This document shows positions 48,442-57,016 of a stretch of DNA of 64,000 bases, piece by piece. Position 1 is the first letter of the stretch, and every line of letters begins with the position of its first letter. The notes under the pieces are model-generated. The model was given only the letters and a program-made list of their open reading frames with translations, did no database searches and was not told where the DNA came from. This stretch comes from Candidatus Polarisedimenticolia bacterium (GTDB lineage: Bacteria > Acidobacteriota > Polarisedimenticolia > Gp22-AA2 > AA152). Location: the NCBI GenBank assembly GCA_036004685.1, contig DASYRE010000005.1:1-64000 (forward strand). Reading direction: 5' to 3'. The translations under genes were made by a program, and so were the position numbers.

Positions 48442-49614
48442 ATGTCGTCCCGGACGCGGATCGCCATTCTCGGATCGACCGGCTCGGTGGGAGTCCAGGC
48501 GCTGGACCTGATCTCGCGATTCCCGGACCGCTTCGAAGTGGTGGCCCTGGCGGCGCGGCGGAACGCGGCGCTCCTGGCCGGCCAGGTCGAGCGGTTCCAT
48601 CCGAGGCTCGCGGTCCTATCCGACGCGAAGAGCTCTCCGGAATGGGTCTCCCGGTGCGCCTCCCTCGGAGTGGAGGCGGCCACGGGGGAAGAAGGCCTCC
48701 GGCAGGTCGCCGCGCATCCCGAGGCTGATCGCGTCGTCTGCGCGATCGTCGGCGGGGCGGGCCTCCGGCCCACCTTGGGCGCGATTCAAGCCGGCAAGAC
48801 CGTCGCCCTGGCGAACAAGGAGACGCTGGTGATGGCCGGAAGCCTGATGCTGCAGGAAGCGCGGCGCAGCGGCGCGCGCCTCCTGCCGGTCGACAGCGAG
48901 CACTGCGCCCTGCATCAGTGCCTGAGGGGAGAGAGGACGGACGAAGTCCGCCGGCTCATCCTGACCGCCTCGGGAGGCCCGTTCCGGCTCTCCACGCTGA
49001 GCGAGATGGAGGAGGCGGGGCCCGAGCAGGCTCTCCGCCATCCCACCTGGGAGATGGGGCCGAAAATCAGCGTCGACTCCGCCACTCTCATGAACAAGGG
49101 CCTCGAGGTGATCGAGGCGCATTGGCTGTTCGGGATCGAGCCGGAGAGGATCGAGGTCCTGCTCCACCCGCAGAGCCTGGTCCATTCGATGGTCGAGATG
49201 CAGGACGGCTCGGTCATCTGCCAGATGGGGACTCCCGACATGCGCCTGCCGATCCTCTATGCGCTGACCTATCCCGATCGCTGGGTCTCGCCGCTGCCGG
49301 CGCTGGATCTCGCCGCCGCGCCGGCCCTGGAGTTCTCCGCCCCCGATCCCGTCCGGTTTCCCTGCCTGTCGCTGGCCTACCGGGCGCTCGCCGCTGGGGG
49401 GACCGCTACCACGGCGCTGAACGCCGCCAACGAGATCGCCGTCGCGGCGTTCCTGGCGCGTCGCGCCCGGCTCCTGGACATCCCGCGGGTGATCGAGAAG
49501 GTCCTGGAGAAACACGCGCCGCAACCGGCCGATTCGCTTTCCCCCATCCTCGAAGCCGACCGGGAGTCTCGCCGGCTGGCGGAGGAGATCCTCATGAAAG
49601 GCGCCGCCGCATGA
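48442..49614 (+). CDS. dxr: 1-deoxy-D-xylulose 5-phosphate reductoisomerase
   Basis: Second enzyme of the non-mevalonate isoprenoid pathway. The 390-residue product has the NADPH motif GSTGSVGVQALDLI, LANKETLVMAG, the metal and substrate site VDSEHCALHQ, SGGPFR, and SVDSATLMNKGLEVIEAHWLF with HPQSLVHSMVE. AAGGAA precedes the ATG. It overlaps rseP by four bases. Its presence shows that the organism uses the DXP route. Confidence 0.96.
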   Translation: MSSRTRIAILGSTGSVGVQALDLISRFPDRFEVVALAARRNAALLAGQVERFHPRLAVLSDAKSSPEWVSRCASLGVEAATGEEGLRQVAAHPEADRVVCAIVGGAGLRPTLGAIQAGKTVALANKETLVMAGSLMLQEARRSGARLLPVDSEHCALHQCLRGERTDEVRRLILTASGGPFRLSTLSEMEEAGPEQALRHPTWEMGPKISVDSATLMNKGLEVIEAHWLFGIEPERIEVLLHPQSLVHSMVEMQDGSVICQMGTPDMRLPILYALTYPDRWVSPLPALDLAAAPALEFSAPDPVRFPCLSLAYRALAAGGTATTALNAANEIAVAAFLARRARLLDIPRVIEKVLEKHAPQPADSLSPILEADRESRRLAEEILMKGAAA

Positions 49615-50957
49615 GCCATTTCCTGAGCTTCCAGAGCCTGGGCGCCTTCGCCATCGTCCTGGGGATCCTGATCCTCATCCACGAGCTGGGGCACTTCACC
49701 GTGGCCAAGCTTCTCGGGATCGACGTGGAGGTGTTCTCCGTCGGCTTCGGCCCGCGGCTGTTCGGCGTGCGCCGCAAGGGGACCGACTACCGGCTCTCGC
49801 TGCTGCCGCTCGGGGGGTACGTGAAGATGCGGGGAGAAAACCCCGACGAGTCGCTCGCCGGCGACTCGGGTGAATTCCTGTCCCGCCCGAAGGTTCAGCG
49901 CTTGGCGGTCCTCATCATGGGGGCCACGACGAACATCCTGGCGGCGATCGTCCTGATGACGATCGTCTACCGGGCGGGGATTCCGGAGCCCGCCTATCTG
50001 ACCCAGCCCGCGGTCGTGGGGATCGTCGCCCCCGACTCCCCGGCGTCCAAGGCCGGGATCGAGCCGCGCGATCGGATCGTGAAGCTGGGCACGAAGGCGA
50101 TCCGGAACTGGGGGGATCTGCTCATGGCGGTGACCCTGAGCCCGGGGCAGGCCACGACGGTGACGGTGGACCGGGCCGGAAAGCCGCTGAACCGGCAGAT
50201 CGTCCTCGAATCGATCACGGCGTACGAGATCGGGTACGCCGGCATCTTCCCGGTGATGACCGCCCAGATCAAGCAGATCGACGCCGGCTCACCCGCCGCG
50301 ACGGCGGGGCTGCAGGCCGGGGACCGGATCCTGGCGGTGAACGGCCAGGAGATCAGCCATTTCGAGATGGCGTCGCAGGTCTTGCGGAAGTCGATCGGCG
50401 TCCCGGTGCGCCTCACCGTCCAGCGCGGCGGTCGGACCAGCGAGATGACGGTCGTCCCGGCGGGGGACAGCGGCCAGGGCCGCATCGGAATCACCTGGGA
50501 TCCCTCGACCGACGAGAAGATTCGCCAGTACCCGCTGCCCGGCGCCCTGGCCGCGAGCGTCTCGTGGAACTGGAAGAACGTGGATCTCGTCTTCACGACG
50601 CTGCGCAAGCTCTTCACCCGGCAGCTTTCGCTGCGGACCATGTCGGGCCCGATCGACATCTACAAGATCTCGGGGCAGACCTTCCGGGAGGGCTGGAAGC
50701 CCTTCCTTCAGTTCATGGCTCTGATCAGCCTTCAGCTGGGCGTGATCAATCTGCTTCCCTTTCCCGTCCTCGACGGCGGTCACATCTTCATCCTCTTCAT
50801 CGAGGGGCTGATGCGTCGCGATTTGAGCCTCAAGATCAAGGAGCGGCTGATGCAGGTGGGGTTCTACCTCCTTCTCCTGCTGATGGGGACCATCGTCTAC
50901 CTGGACATCGCCAAGAACTCCAACAATTTCGAGCGGCTCAAGAACTTCTTCCAATGA
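49611..50957 (+). CDS. rseP: Site-2 protease RseP
   Basis: A 448-residue intramembrane zinc metalloprotease. HELGH lies in the first transmembrane helix (LILIHELGHFTVAK), two PDZ domains occupy about 120-290, and the third zinc ligand lies in FPVLDGGH. Family members cut anti-sigma factors within the membrane after a first periplasmic cut. ATGA overlap with dxr. Confidence 0.95.
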   Translation: MSHFLSFQSLGAFAIVLGILILIHELGHFTVAKLLGIDVEVFSVGFGPRLFGVRRKGTDYRLSLLPLGGYVKMRGENPDESLAGDSGEFLSRPKVQRLAVLIMGATTNILAAIVLMTIVYRAGIPEPAYLTQPAVVGIVAPDSPASKAGIEPRDRIVKLGTKAIRNWGDLLMAVTLSPGQATTVTVDRAGKPLNRQIVLESITAYEIGYAGIFPVMTAQIKQIDAGSPAATAGLQAGDRILAVNGQEISHFEMASQVLRKSIGVPVRLTVQRGGRTSEMTVVPAGDSGQGRIGITWDPSTDEKIRQYPLPGALAASVSWNWKNVDLVFTTLRKLFTRQLSLRTMSGPIDIYKISGQTFREGWKPFLQFMALISLQLGVINLLPFPVLDGGHIFILFIEGLMRRDLSLKIKERLMQVGFYLLLLLMGTIVYLDIAKNSNNFERLKNFFQ

Positions 50958-51001
50958 CCGGCGGCCCGGCGCGGCCGCCGGGCGACCTGAGGAGATCCTC
51001 G

Positions 51002-52072
51002 TTGGGGCACCGACCGCTTCTCTTCACTCCGGGCCCGACCGAGGTGCGCCCGGAGATTCTGCAGGCGATGGCCCGCCCCGTCATCTCCCATCGGGGAGCC
51101 CCGATGGAGGAGATGGTCCGGGACATCGTCGCCAAGGCGCGCTGCATCTTCATGACCGAGGGGACGATTCTCCTGTCGAGCTCTTCGGCTTCGGGCCTGA
51201 TGGAGGGCGCGGTGCGCAACTGCATCGCCAGGCGCTCGCTGCATCTCGTCGGCGGCGCGTTCGGCGAGCGGTGGCGGCAGATCGCCGCCGATTGCGGCTT
51301 CGATCCCGGCGTGGTGCAGGCCGAGCCCGGATTCGCGATCCGGCCCGAGCGGGTCGAGGAGGCGCTGTCGCGCGGCGACTACGACGCCGTCTGCGTCACC
51401 CACAACGAGACCTCCACCGGAGTGACCCACCCGCTCGAGGCGATCGCGCGCGTCGTCCGCGCGCGCCCCGGCGTCCTCCTGATGGTGGACGCCGTCAGCT
51501 CGCTGGGCGGCATCCCGGTGGAGGTGGATCGTCTCGGAATCGACGTCTGCTTCGCCTCGGTCCAGAAGGCGCTCGCGCTGCCGCCCGGGTTTGCCCTGGG
51601 CGCGGTATCGGAGGCGGCGCTGGAGCGGGCGCGGGCCCGCAAGGGACGCGGCTATTACTTCGATTTCATCCGGCTCGCGGAAGCCTCCGCCAAGGGGATG
51701 CCGCTCGCCACTCCCTCGGTGTCCCATCTCTTCGCGCTCCAGGCCCAGTTCGACCACATCCTCGCCGAAGGACTTCCCCGGCGCTTCGCGCGCCACGCGG
51801 CGATGGGGGAGCGGGTGCGCCGCTGGGCGAGGGAGAAGTTCGCGGTGCTCGCGGAGCCCGGCTTCGAGTCCGACACCGTGACCTGCGTCGCCAACAGCCG
51901 CAAGATCCGGGTGGCCTCCTTCCTGGAGTCCTTGAAGAGCCGCGGGTACCAGATCTCGAACGGCTACGGCACTCTCAAGGAGGCCACCTTCCGCATCGGG
52001 CACCTGGGGGAGCACACCCTCGAAGGCGTGGAGGGGCTGCTCGCCGCCATGGACGAGGTCTTGTCCGGATGA
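51002..52072 (+). CDS. Class V aminotransferase (alanine-glyoxylate or phosphoserine type)
   Basis: A PLP enzyme of about 356 residues beginning HRPLLFTPGPTEVRPEIL, typical of the SPT/AGT branch. Other motifs are THNETSTGV, MVDAVSSLGGIPVEVDRLGID and the PLP Lys in SVQKALALPPG. TTG 51002 is preferred because GAGGAG lies seven bases before it; ATG 50954, overlapping the rseP stop, is an alternative. Its stop overlaps serA by four bases, so it may transaminate phosphohydroxypyruvate in serine synthesis, which is inference from context. Confidence 0.85.
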   Translation: MGHRPLLFTPGPTEVRPEILQAMARPVISHRGAPMEEMVRDIVAKARCIFMTEGTILLSSSSASGLMEGAVRNCIARRSLHLVGGAFGERWRQIAADCGFDPGVVQAEPGFAIRPERVEEALSRGDYDAVCVTHNETSTGVTHPLEAIARVVRARPGVLLMVDAVSSLGGIPVEVDRLGIDVCFASVQKALALPPGFALGAVSEAALERARARKGRGYYFDFIRLAEASAKGMPLATPSVSHLFALQAQFDHILAEGLPRRFARHAAMGERVRRWAREKFAVLAEPGFESDTVTCVANSRKIRVASFLESLKSRGYQISNGYGTLKEATFRIGHLGEHTLEGVEGLLAAMDEVLSG

Positions 52073-53655
52073 GCCAGCGCGTCGTGATCGCCGATCCGGT
52101 CGCTCCCGTCTGTGGAGAGATCCTCTCCCGCGCGGGACTGGAGGTGATCGCTCTGGGGCGCTCCGGCGCCGCCTCGCTTCGGGAAGCCATCTCCGGCGCG
52201 GCGGGCCTGGTGGTGCGCTCGGAGACGAAGGTCACCGACGAGGTCCTCGCCGCGGCGCCCGCCTTGAAGGTGGTGGGCCGGGCGGGCACCGGGGTCGACA
52301 ACATCGACGTCGCCGCCGCCACCCGGCGCGGCATCGTGGTGATGAACGCGCCCGGCGAGAACACGATCGCGGCCGCCGAGCACACCCTGTCGCTGATGCT
52401 CTCGCTGGCCCGGAATATCCCTCGCGCCGATCGCTCCCTCAAGGCCGGAAAGTGGGATCGCGAGAAGTTCCTGGGCGTCGAGCTCCTCGGCAAGATCCTC
52501 GGCGTCGTCGGCCTCGGAAAAGTCGGGCGCGAAGTGGCGGCCCGGGCCCGAGCCTTCGGCATGGAGATTTGCGGCTTCGACCCGTTTCTTCCGGAGGAGG
52601 TGGTCGCGCGACTGGGGTTCCAGATGCTCGCGCTTCCCGATCTGATCGCCCGGGCCGACTTCCTGACCGTTCACGTTCCGCTCAACGCCCAGACCCGCCG
52701 CCTCATCGGCCCGGCGGAGCTGGGGCGCTGCAAGCCCGGGCTGCGGATCGTCAACTGCGCCCGCGGCGGCATCGTGGACGAGCAGGCGCTGGAGAAGGCT
52801 CTGCAGGACGGAAGAGTGGCGGGGGCCGCCCTGGACGTCTTCGAGAAGGAGCCTCCGGGCGAGGATCATCCGCTCGTCCGCCGGGATACGGTGGTGGCTA
52901 CGCCGCATCTCGGCGCCTCCACCCTCGAGGCCCAGGAGAAAGTGGCGGCCCGCATCGCCGAGCAGATCGTCGCGTATCTGGAGCGCGGCTCGGTGGCCGG
53001 GGCGGTGAACGTCGAAGCGATCGACCCGGAGGTCCTGCGCGTCCTCGGCCCCTGGCTGGATCTGGCGGAGCGGCTGGGGCGCCTGCAATCGCGGATGGCG
53101 CATCCGGCCGGCGAAGAAGTCACCATCGAGTTCAGCGGAGCCCTGCTCGACCATCCCGTCCCCGCCCTGGTCGCGGCCTTTCTGAAAGGATACCTGCAGG
53201 GCATCGTCACGGAGCCCGTGAACCGGGTGAACGCGGCCCTCCTGGCCCGCGAGATCGGCCTGCGGGTGAACGAGGTCCGCTCTTCCGACTCGAGCGATTA
53301 CAGCTCCCTCATCACCACCCGTCTGCGGACCGGGGAGCGGGTCCGCACGATTGCCGGCACCCTGTTCGGCAAGCGCGATCTCCGGATCGTCCGCCTCGAC
53401 GACTACGACTTCGACGCGGTCCCGTCGGGCGAGATGCTGATCTGCTCGAACGACGACCGGCCGGGGATGGTGGGGAGCCTGGGGACGATTCTGGGCGAGG
53501 CCGGGATCAACATCGCGCAGCTCTCGCTCGGCCGGGACCGCAGCGGCGGCCGGGCCATCGCCATCCTCAATCTGGACAGTCCCGTCGCCCCCGATCTGCT
53601 GTCCCGCATCCGCCATCTGAGCGGTATCCTCTGGGCCGAGCAAGTCTCCATCTAA
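52069..53655 (+). CDS. serA: D-3-phosphoglycerate dehydrogenase, long form
   Basis: First step of serine synthesis. The 528-residue product has substrate and NAD domains (GLGKVGREVAARARAFGMEICGFDP, active-site Arg in NCARGGIVDE, Glu in ALDVFEKEPP, His in TPHLGAST), an intervening allosteric domain (about 320-450) and a C-terminal ACT domain (CSNDDRPGMVGSLGTILGEAGINIAQ). The ACT domain normally senses serine. Coupled by ATGA overlap to the aminotransferase. Confidence 0.96.
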   Translation: MSQRVVIADPVAPVCGEILSRAGLEVIALGRSGAASLREAISGAAGLVVRSETKVTDEVLAAAPALKVVGRAGTGVDNIDVAAATRRGIVVMNAPGENTIAAAEHTLSLMLSLARNIPRADRSLKAGKWDREKFLGVELLGKILGVVGLGKVGREVAARARAFGMEICGFDPFLPEEVVARLGFQMLALPDLIARADFLTVHVPLNAQTRRLIGPAELGRCKPGLRIVNCARGGIVDEQALEKALQDGRVAGAALDVFEKEPPGEDHPLVRRDTVVATPHLGASTLEAQEKVAARIAEQIVAYLERGSVAGAVNVEAIDPEVLRVLGPWLDLAERLGRLQSRMAHPAGEEVTIEFSGALLDHPVPALVAAFLKGYLQGIVTEPVNRVNAALLAREIGLRVNEVRSSDSSDYSSLITTRLRTGERVRTIAGTLFGKRDLRIVRLDDYDFDAVPSGEMLICSNDDRPGMVGSLGTILGEAGINIAQLSLGRDRSGGRAIAILNLDSPVAPDLLSRIRHLSGILWAEQVSI

Positions 53656-53822
53656 ACAAGCCGTTCCGTAACACGCCGTTCACGCGATGTTCCGCCGCCG
53701 ACCGCCGGAAGCGCCGGCGGGCGTGCCGGCCGGTGCGGCCCCGCCCGCGGCGGAGCCGCGAAACTCCGCGTCCTGCAGGCACTTTCCATCTTTCCTCAAG
53801 CTCGGGGCCCGATCCGCGAGGA

Positions 53823-53839
53823 TTGGCACGTCCATTGCC
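53823..53839 (+). promoter_or_regulatory. Sigma-54 (RpoN) -24/-12 promoter
   Basis: TGGCAC at 53824-53829, five bases, then TTGC at 53835-53838 match the RpoN consensus with correct GG-to-GC spacing. Transcription would start near 53850, 45 bases before the GTG at 53896. It is intergenic and correctly oriented. Confidence 0.7.
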
Positions 53840-53895
53840 ATAAGTTCCGCGGCCGGGACGAAGCGGAATCGACGCTTCCCCGCGAGGAGGCCGAC

Positions 53896-54162
53896 GTGGA
53901 GAAATCGCCGTTCAAGCCGAAGGATCTGGAGCTGCTGGTGCTCAAGGCGCTCGCGGGAGAGCGGGTGTCGCTGCTGCTCGGGCGGCGCCGCTACACCCTG
54001 ACGGTCGATCCCGTCTTCCGGATCGAAGAAGGGGAGGACGGCTTTCTGTATCTCTGCATGGGACTCTCCAGTCTTCGGCGTCGGCTCGGCGTTCTGGCCG
54101 AAGGGGGAGAAGCCGGGAAGGGAACGATCGCGGAGCTTGGGGGAGCGCAGAGGTCCCATTAA
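53896..54162 (+). CDS. Small protein of unknown function behind a sigma-54 promoter
   Basis: An 88-residue protein with GTG start and GAGGAGG six bases before it. The N-terminal half has alternating strands (LELLVLKAL, VSLLLGRRRYTLTVDPVF) and a FLYLCMG segment, suggesting a small beta-rich domain; the tail is Gly and Arg rich. No family recognised. The perfect ribosome site and the upstream promoter support a real gene. Confidence 0.6.
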   Translation: MEKSPFKPKDLELLVLKALAGERVSLLLGRRRYTLTVDPVFRIEEGEDGFLYLCMGLSSLRRRLGVLAEGGEAGKGTIAELGGAQRSH

Positions 54163-54207
54163 CCGATCGGCTCTCCATCGCTCGGAGGGCCTCTGCGGGG
54201 CGCGGAA

Positions 54208-54227
54208 GGGGGATCGGAAGATCCCCC
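54208..54227 (+). other. Intergenic hairpin
   Basis: A perfect 8-bp stem (54208-54215 with 54220-54227) closed by a GGAA tetraloop, 45 bases after the small protein gene. Without a following T run it may be a transcript-stabilising or partial termination structure. Confidence 0.45.
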
Positions 54228-54290
54228 CTCCCCCAGGGTTTCCATTCAGGAGGTGCCGGGAGAAACAGAATGTCGCGGCGGCGCAGCCGC

Positions 54291-54320
54291 CTTGAGACCG
54301 ACCATCTTGAGACCAACATC
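54291..54320 (+). repeat. Two tandem 15-bp units before the comEA-like gene
   Basis: Units 54291-54305 and 54306-54320 share the block CTTGAGACC and differ at a few later positions. They lie 25 bases upstream of the comEA-like start. Confidence 0.5.
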
Positions 54321-54344
54321 CAATTCACGGGAGATCGAATCGAC

Positions 54345-54656
54345 ATGCAAGCCTTGAATCGTCCCACCGCATGGCTCGTCCTGGCGGCCTTTGTCGTCCT
54401 CGCGCTCCTCGCGGCGCCGGCACCCGCGCGGGGAGCCGCCGCTGAAGAGAAGGCGGCGAAGGTCAACCTGAACACCGCCGGGGTCGAGGAGCTGACCGCT
54501 CTTCCCGGCATCGGCCCCTCCTACGCCAAGAGGATCGTCGACTTCCGGGAGAAGAACGGCCCCTTCAAGAAACTGGAGGATCTCCTCAACGTGCAGGGGA
54601 TCGGCGAGAAAACGCTCGACAAGATCAGGGAACGGGTCACCGTTTCCGGAAAGTAG
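54345..54656 (+). CDS. ComEA-like helix-hairpin-helix protein
   Basis: A 103-residue exported protein: signal sequence (about 8-27), a short linker and two helix-hairpin-helix motifs (VNLNTAGVEELTALPGIGPSYAKRIVDFREKNG and FKKLEDLLNVQGIGEKTL). ComEA-type proteins bind incoming DNA in the periplasm during natural transformation; short HhH proteins of this kind also occur without competence. It lies next to a type II/IV pseudopilin, which favours a DNA-uptake link. ATG 54345 is chosen because the signal sequence starts there. Confidence 0.8.
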   Translation: MQALNRPTAWLVLAAFVVLALLAAPAPARGAAAEEKAAKVNLNTAGVEELTALPGIGPSYAKRIVDFREKNGPFKKLEDLLNVQGIGEKTLDKIRERVTVSGK

Positions 54657-54663
54657 ATCCGCC

Positions 54664-55287
54664 GTGGCGAAGGGCCGGAGGAACGCCTCGACGCGCGCCG
54701 GCCCTTCGCCGGGCTTTTCGCTTTTGGAAGCGCTCGTCGTCCTCGCGTTGCTCGGGATCGTGATCGCCGTCTCGGTTCCGTGGGTGGCCGCGGCGGTGGC
54801 GCGCGAGCGGCTGCGCGCCGCGGGATTCGAAGTGGCGGTTCTGCTGCGGGGACTCCGGCAGCGCTCGGTCTCCGAGCGGGCCGCGTTCGGACTGAGATTC
54901 GTTCGCGCGGGGGAGTCCTGGAGCTATTCGACCTACCGGGACGGGAACGGCAATGGAATTCGGACCGCCGACATTCTCGCGCTCCGCGACCCGCTCTTGC
55001 AGGGACCCGAGGATCCCGGGAGCCGCTTCGAGGGAATCCGCTTCGGCCTTCCCGCCGCCCCGGTGCCCGAAATCCCTCCCGGAACGGGATCGATTCCGGA
55101 CCCGGCGGATCCGGTCAAGTTCGGCGGCAGCGACATCATCGGATTCTCCCCCGCAGGATCGGTCTCCGGCGGGACGCTGTATCTGACCGACGGCCGCCGC
55201 GTGCTGGCGGTCGTGGTGTACGGCCCGACGGGACGAATCCGCGTCTTCCGGTTCGACCCGGAGGGAGGCTGGCGCGAGGGTTCTTAG
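54664..55287 (+). CDS. GspH/FimT-type pseudopilin
   Basis: A 207-residue protein with a type III signal: a short positive leader, then GFSLLEALVVLALLGIVIAVSVP, the prepilin cleavage site and hydrophobic helix with Glu at +5. The C-terminal globular part contains YRDGNGNGIRTADI and a terminal beta region typical of GspH/FimT. Such minor pseudopilins prime type IV pilus or type II secretion pseudopili. GTG start seven bases after the ComEA-like gene. Confidence 0.85.
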   Translation: MAKGRRNASTRAGPSPGFSLLEALVVLALLGIVIAVSVPWVAAAVARERLRAAGFEVAVLLRGLRQRSVSERAAFGLRFVRAGESWSYSTYRDGNGNGIRTADILALRDPLLQGPEDPGSRFEGIRFGLPAAPVPEIPPGTGSIPDPADPVKFGGSDIIGFSPAGSVSGGTLYLTDGRRVLAVVVYGPTGRIRVFRFDPEGGWREGS

Positions 55288-55318
55288 ACGCCGGCAGCGG
55301 TTTCCCGCGGCGGGCCTC

Positions 55319-55966
55319 CTACTCGGGGGGGAGCGCAGGAAGGAGAAGCAGCAGATCCTCCAGCCGGTCGAGGAACAAGTCGGGTCGGGAGGAAAGCAGC
55401 TCTTCGCGGCTCTCCGATCCCGTGGCGACCGCATAGAAGGGTATCCCGGCGACGCGCGCCGTGTCCCGATCGACGCGCATGTCGCCGACCAGGATCGCCT
55501 CGCCGAGGGCGCAGCCCAGATCGGAGAGCGAGCGGAAGACCATTTCGGGCGCCGGCTTCGGAGCGGCGAGATCGGGACCGTAGAGGACGGGAATCCAATG
55601 ACCGACCCCCAGGTGATCCAGGATCCTCCGGCTGAAGAAGGCCGGCTTGTTGCTGAGGACCGCGAGCCGGTACCCGCGCTCGTGCAGCGTCTTCAAAGTC
55701 TTCTCCGCTCCCGGCAACAGAAAGCTCTTCGACAGGGAAATCTCCCGGTACCGGTCGCGGAAGATGCGGACGCCTTCCTCGACGCGCTCGGGACCGACCG
55801 CCTCTTCCATGAGGCTCTCCAGACCGTGGCCGACCATCTTGATCACTTCCTCCCGAGGATAGGCCGGAAAGCCGAACGAAGTGCGGGCGGCGTTCAAGCT
55901 CTCGGCGATCGCTTCGTAGGAATCGAGGAGAGTCCCATCCAGGTCGAAGAGAACGCAACGAATCAG
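55319..55966 (-). CDS. HAD hydrolase, phosphoglycolate phosphatase-like, non-canonical start
   Basis: HAD motif I (VLFDLDGTLLDSYEAI), motif II (AVLSNKP), the motif III Lys (AAPKPAPE) and motif IV (VGDMRVDRDTA) are all present, with a cap domain typical of Gph. Motif I lies upstream of the first internal ATG (55897), so that ATG cannot be the true start. Going back to the in-frame stop there is no ATG, GTG or TTG; the only candidates are CTG 55966 and ATT 55963, and GGAGG lies six bases before the CTG. The product would be 215 residues. Confidence 0.82.
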   Translation of the reverse strand: MIRCVLFDLDGTLLDSYEAIAESLNAARTSFGFPAYPREEVIKMVGHGLESLMEEAVGPERVEEGVRIFRDRYREISLSKSFLLPGAEKTLKTLHERGYRLAVLSNKPAFFSRRILDHLGVGHWIPVLYGPDLAAPKPAPEMVFRSLSDLGCALGEAILVGDMRVDRDTARVAGIPFYAVATGSESREELLSSRPDLFLDRLEDLLLLLPALPPE

Positions 55967-56183
55967 ATCTCACCTCCAGGGCCCGCTCCGGCGGGACCGG
56001 GAGGATAGCACCCGGCCCGGAGGGCGGCAATCCGCCGGCCCGGCCCCCGCCTCACTTCCCGCCGCCACCCTGCACCCGATGACCGAACCGGCTCCCGGGG
56101 ATGCGCCCGACACTCGGCCGTCCCCGGGGGTCCCTCCCCGTGCGGACGGTCCGGCTTCCCTTCTCGGCCCGAGTCGCCGATGC

Positions 56184-56189
56184 TACAAT
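56184..56189 (+). promoter_or_regulatory. -10 element adjacent to the hemX-like start
   Basis: TACAAT lies eight bases before the ATG at 56198 and no ribosome site is visible between, which would give a leaderless or nearly leaderless mRNA. The -35 region is poor. Confidence 0.35.
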
Positions 56190-56197
56190 GAATTTCG

Positions 56198-56992
56198 ATG
56201 AGCTCGACTCTCCTCCTTCTCCGAGTGGTGGTGGGGTTGTACGTCCTGGCCGCGGGTTCCGCCTTCGCGGCCACCGTCCTCCGCATCCGTAAGCCGTTCC
56301 TCTGGACGCCTCTCCTGGCGCTGGGCGGACTCGTGGCGCACGTCGCCTATCTGGGGATCGAGGGGATCCGTGTCGGAGGCCTTCCGGTGCGCGATTACCG
56401 GGACGTCCTTTCGCTCCTTTGCGCGGCGGTGGTCCTCGTCTATCTCGTCTCGTTTGTGCGGACCCGGCTGGAGGTCCTCGGCGTCGTCTTTCTTCCCCTC
56501 GTCCTGATCCTCATTTTCATCTCGAATTTTCTGCCGAACGACGTCCTGCCGGTCTCGCGCGACTTCGAGCAAGTCCTGATGACGTTCCACATCTGCATCG
56601 CCGTCCTGGGCGCGGCGGCGCTGTGCCTGACGTTCGCCGCGAGCGTGCTCTATCTCGTCCAGGAGCGCGGCCTGAAGGAGAAGCGGCCCGTGCGCTTCGG
56701 AGTGAAGCTGCCGTCGCTCGAGAAGTGCGACTCGATCGGCAAGCTCTCGCTGATGTGGGGCTTCCCGTTGCTGACGCTGACGATCGTCACCGGCGGGATC
56801 TGGAGCGCGAATTTCCGGAGCCGCTACTGGCTGTGGGAGGGGAAGGAGACGTTCGCCCTGCTGGCCTGGATGATCCTCGGCGTCATCATCACCGCCCGCC
56901 TGTTGCGCGGCTGGCGGGGGAAGAAGGTCGCCTACCTCACGATCGTCGCCTTCGCGGCCCTGATCCTGCGCATGATCGGGGTGGCGCTGTGA
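56198..56992 (+). CDS. HemX/CcsA-type cytochrome c assembly membrane protein
   Basis: The 264-residue product has about eight transmembrane helices. The conserved features are the DYRDVLSL region, a His in MTFHICIAVLGAAAL and a tryptophan-containing loop (GGIWSANFRSRYWLWEGKE) as in the CcsA/HemX group. In Bacillus HemX lies next to hemA and affects glutamyl-tRNA reductase level. Here too it directly precedes hemA (24 bp). Confidence 0.85.
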   Translation: MSSTLLLLRVVVGLYVLAAGSAFAATVLRIRKPFLWTPLLALGGLVAHVAYLGIEGIRVGGLPVRDYRDVLSLLCAAVVLVYLVSFVRTRLEVLGVVFLPLVLILIFISNFLPNDVLPVSRDFEQVLMTFHICIAVLGAAALCLTFAASVLYLVQERGLKEKRPVRFGVKLPSLEKCDSIGKLSLMWGFPLLTLTIVTGGIWSANFRSRYWLWEGKETFALLAWMILGVIITARLLRGWRGKKVAYLTIVAFAALILRMIGVAL

Positions 56993-57016
56993 GGAGGCCG
57001 CGGCCGGCTTGAAGCC

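Noticed and set aside
53702-53720. GC-rich hairpin after serA as terminator
   Set aside because: The stem has no T run and the region is rich in chance GC palindromes, so I do not call it.
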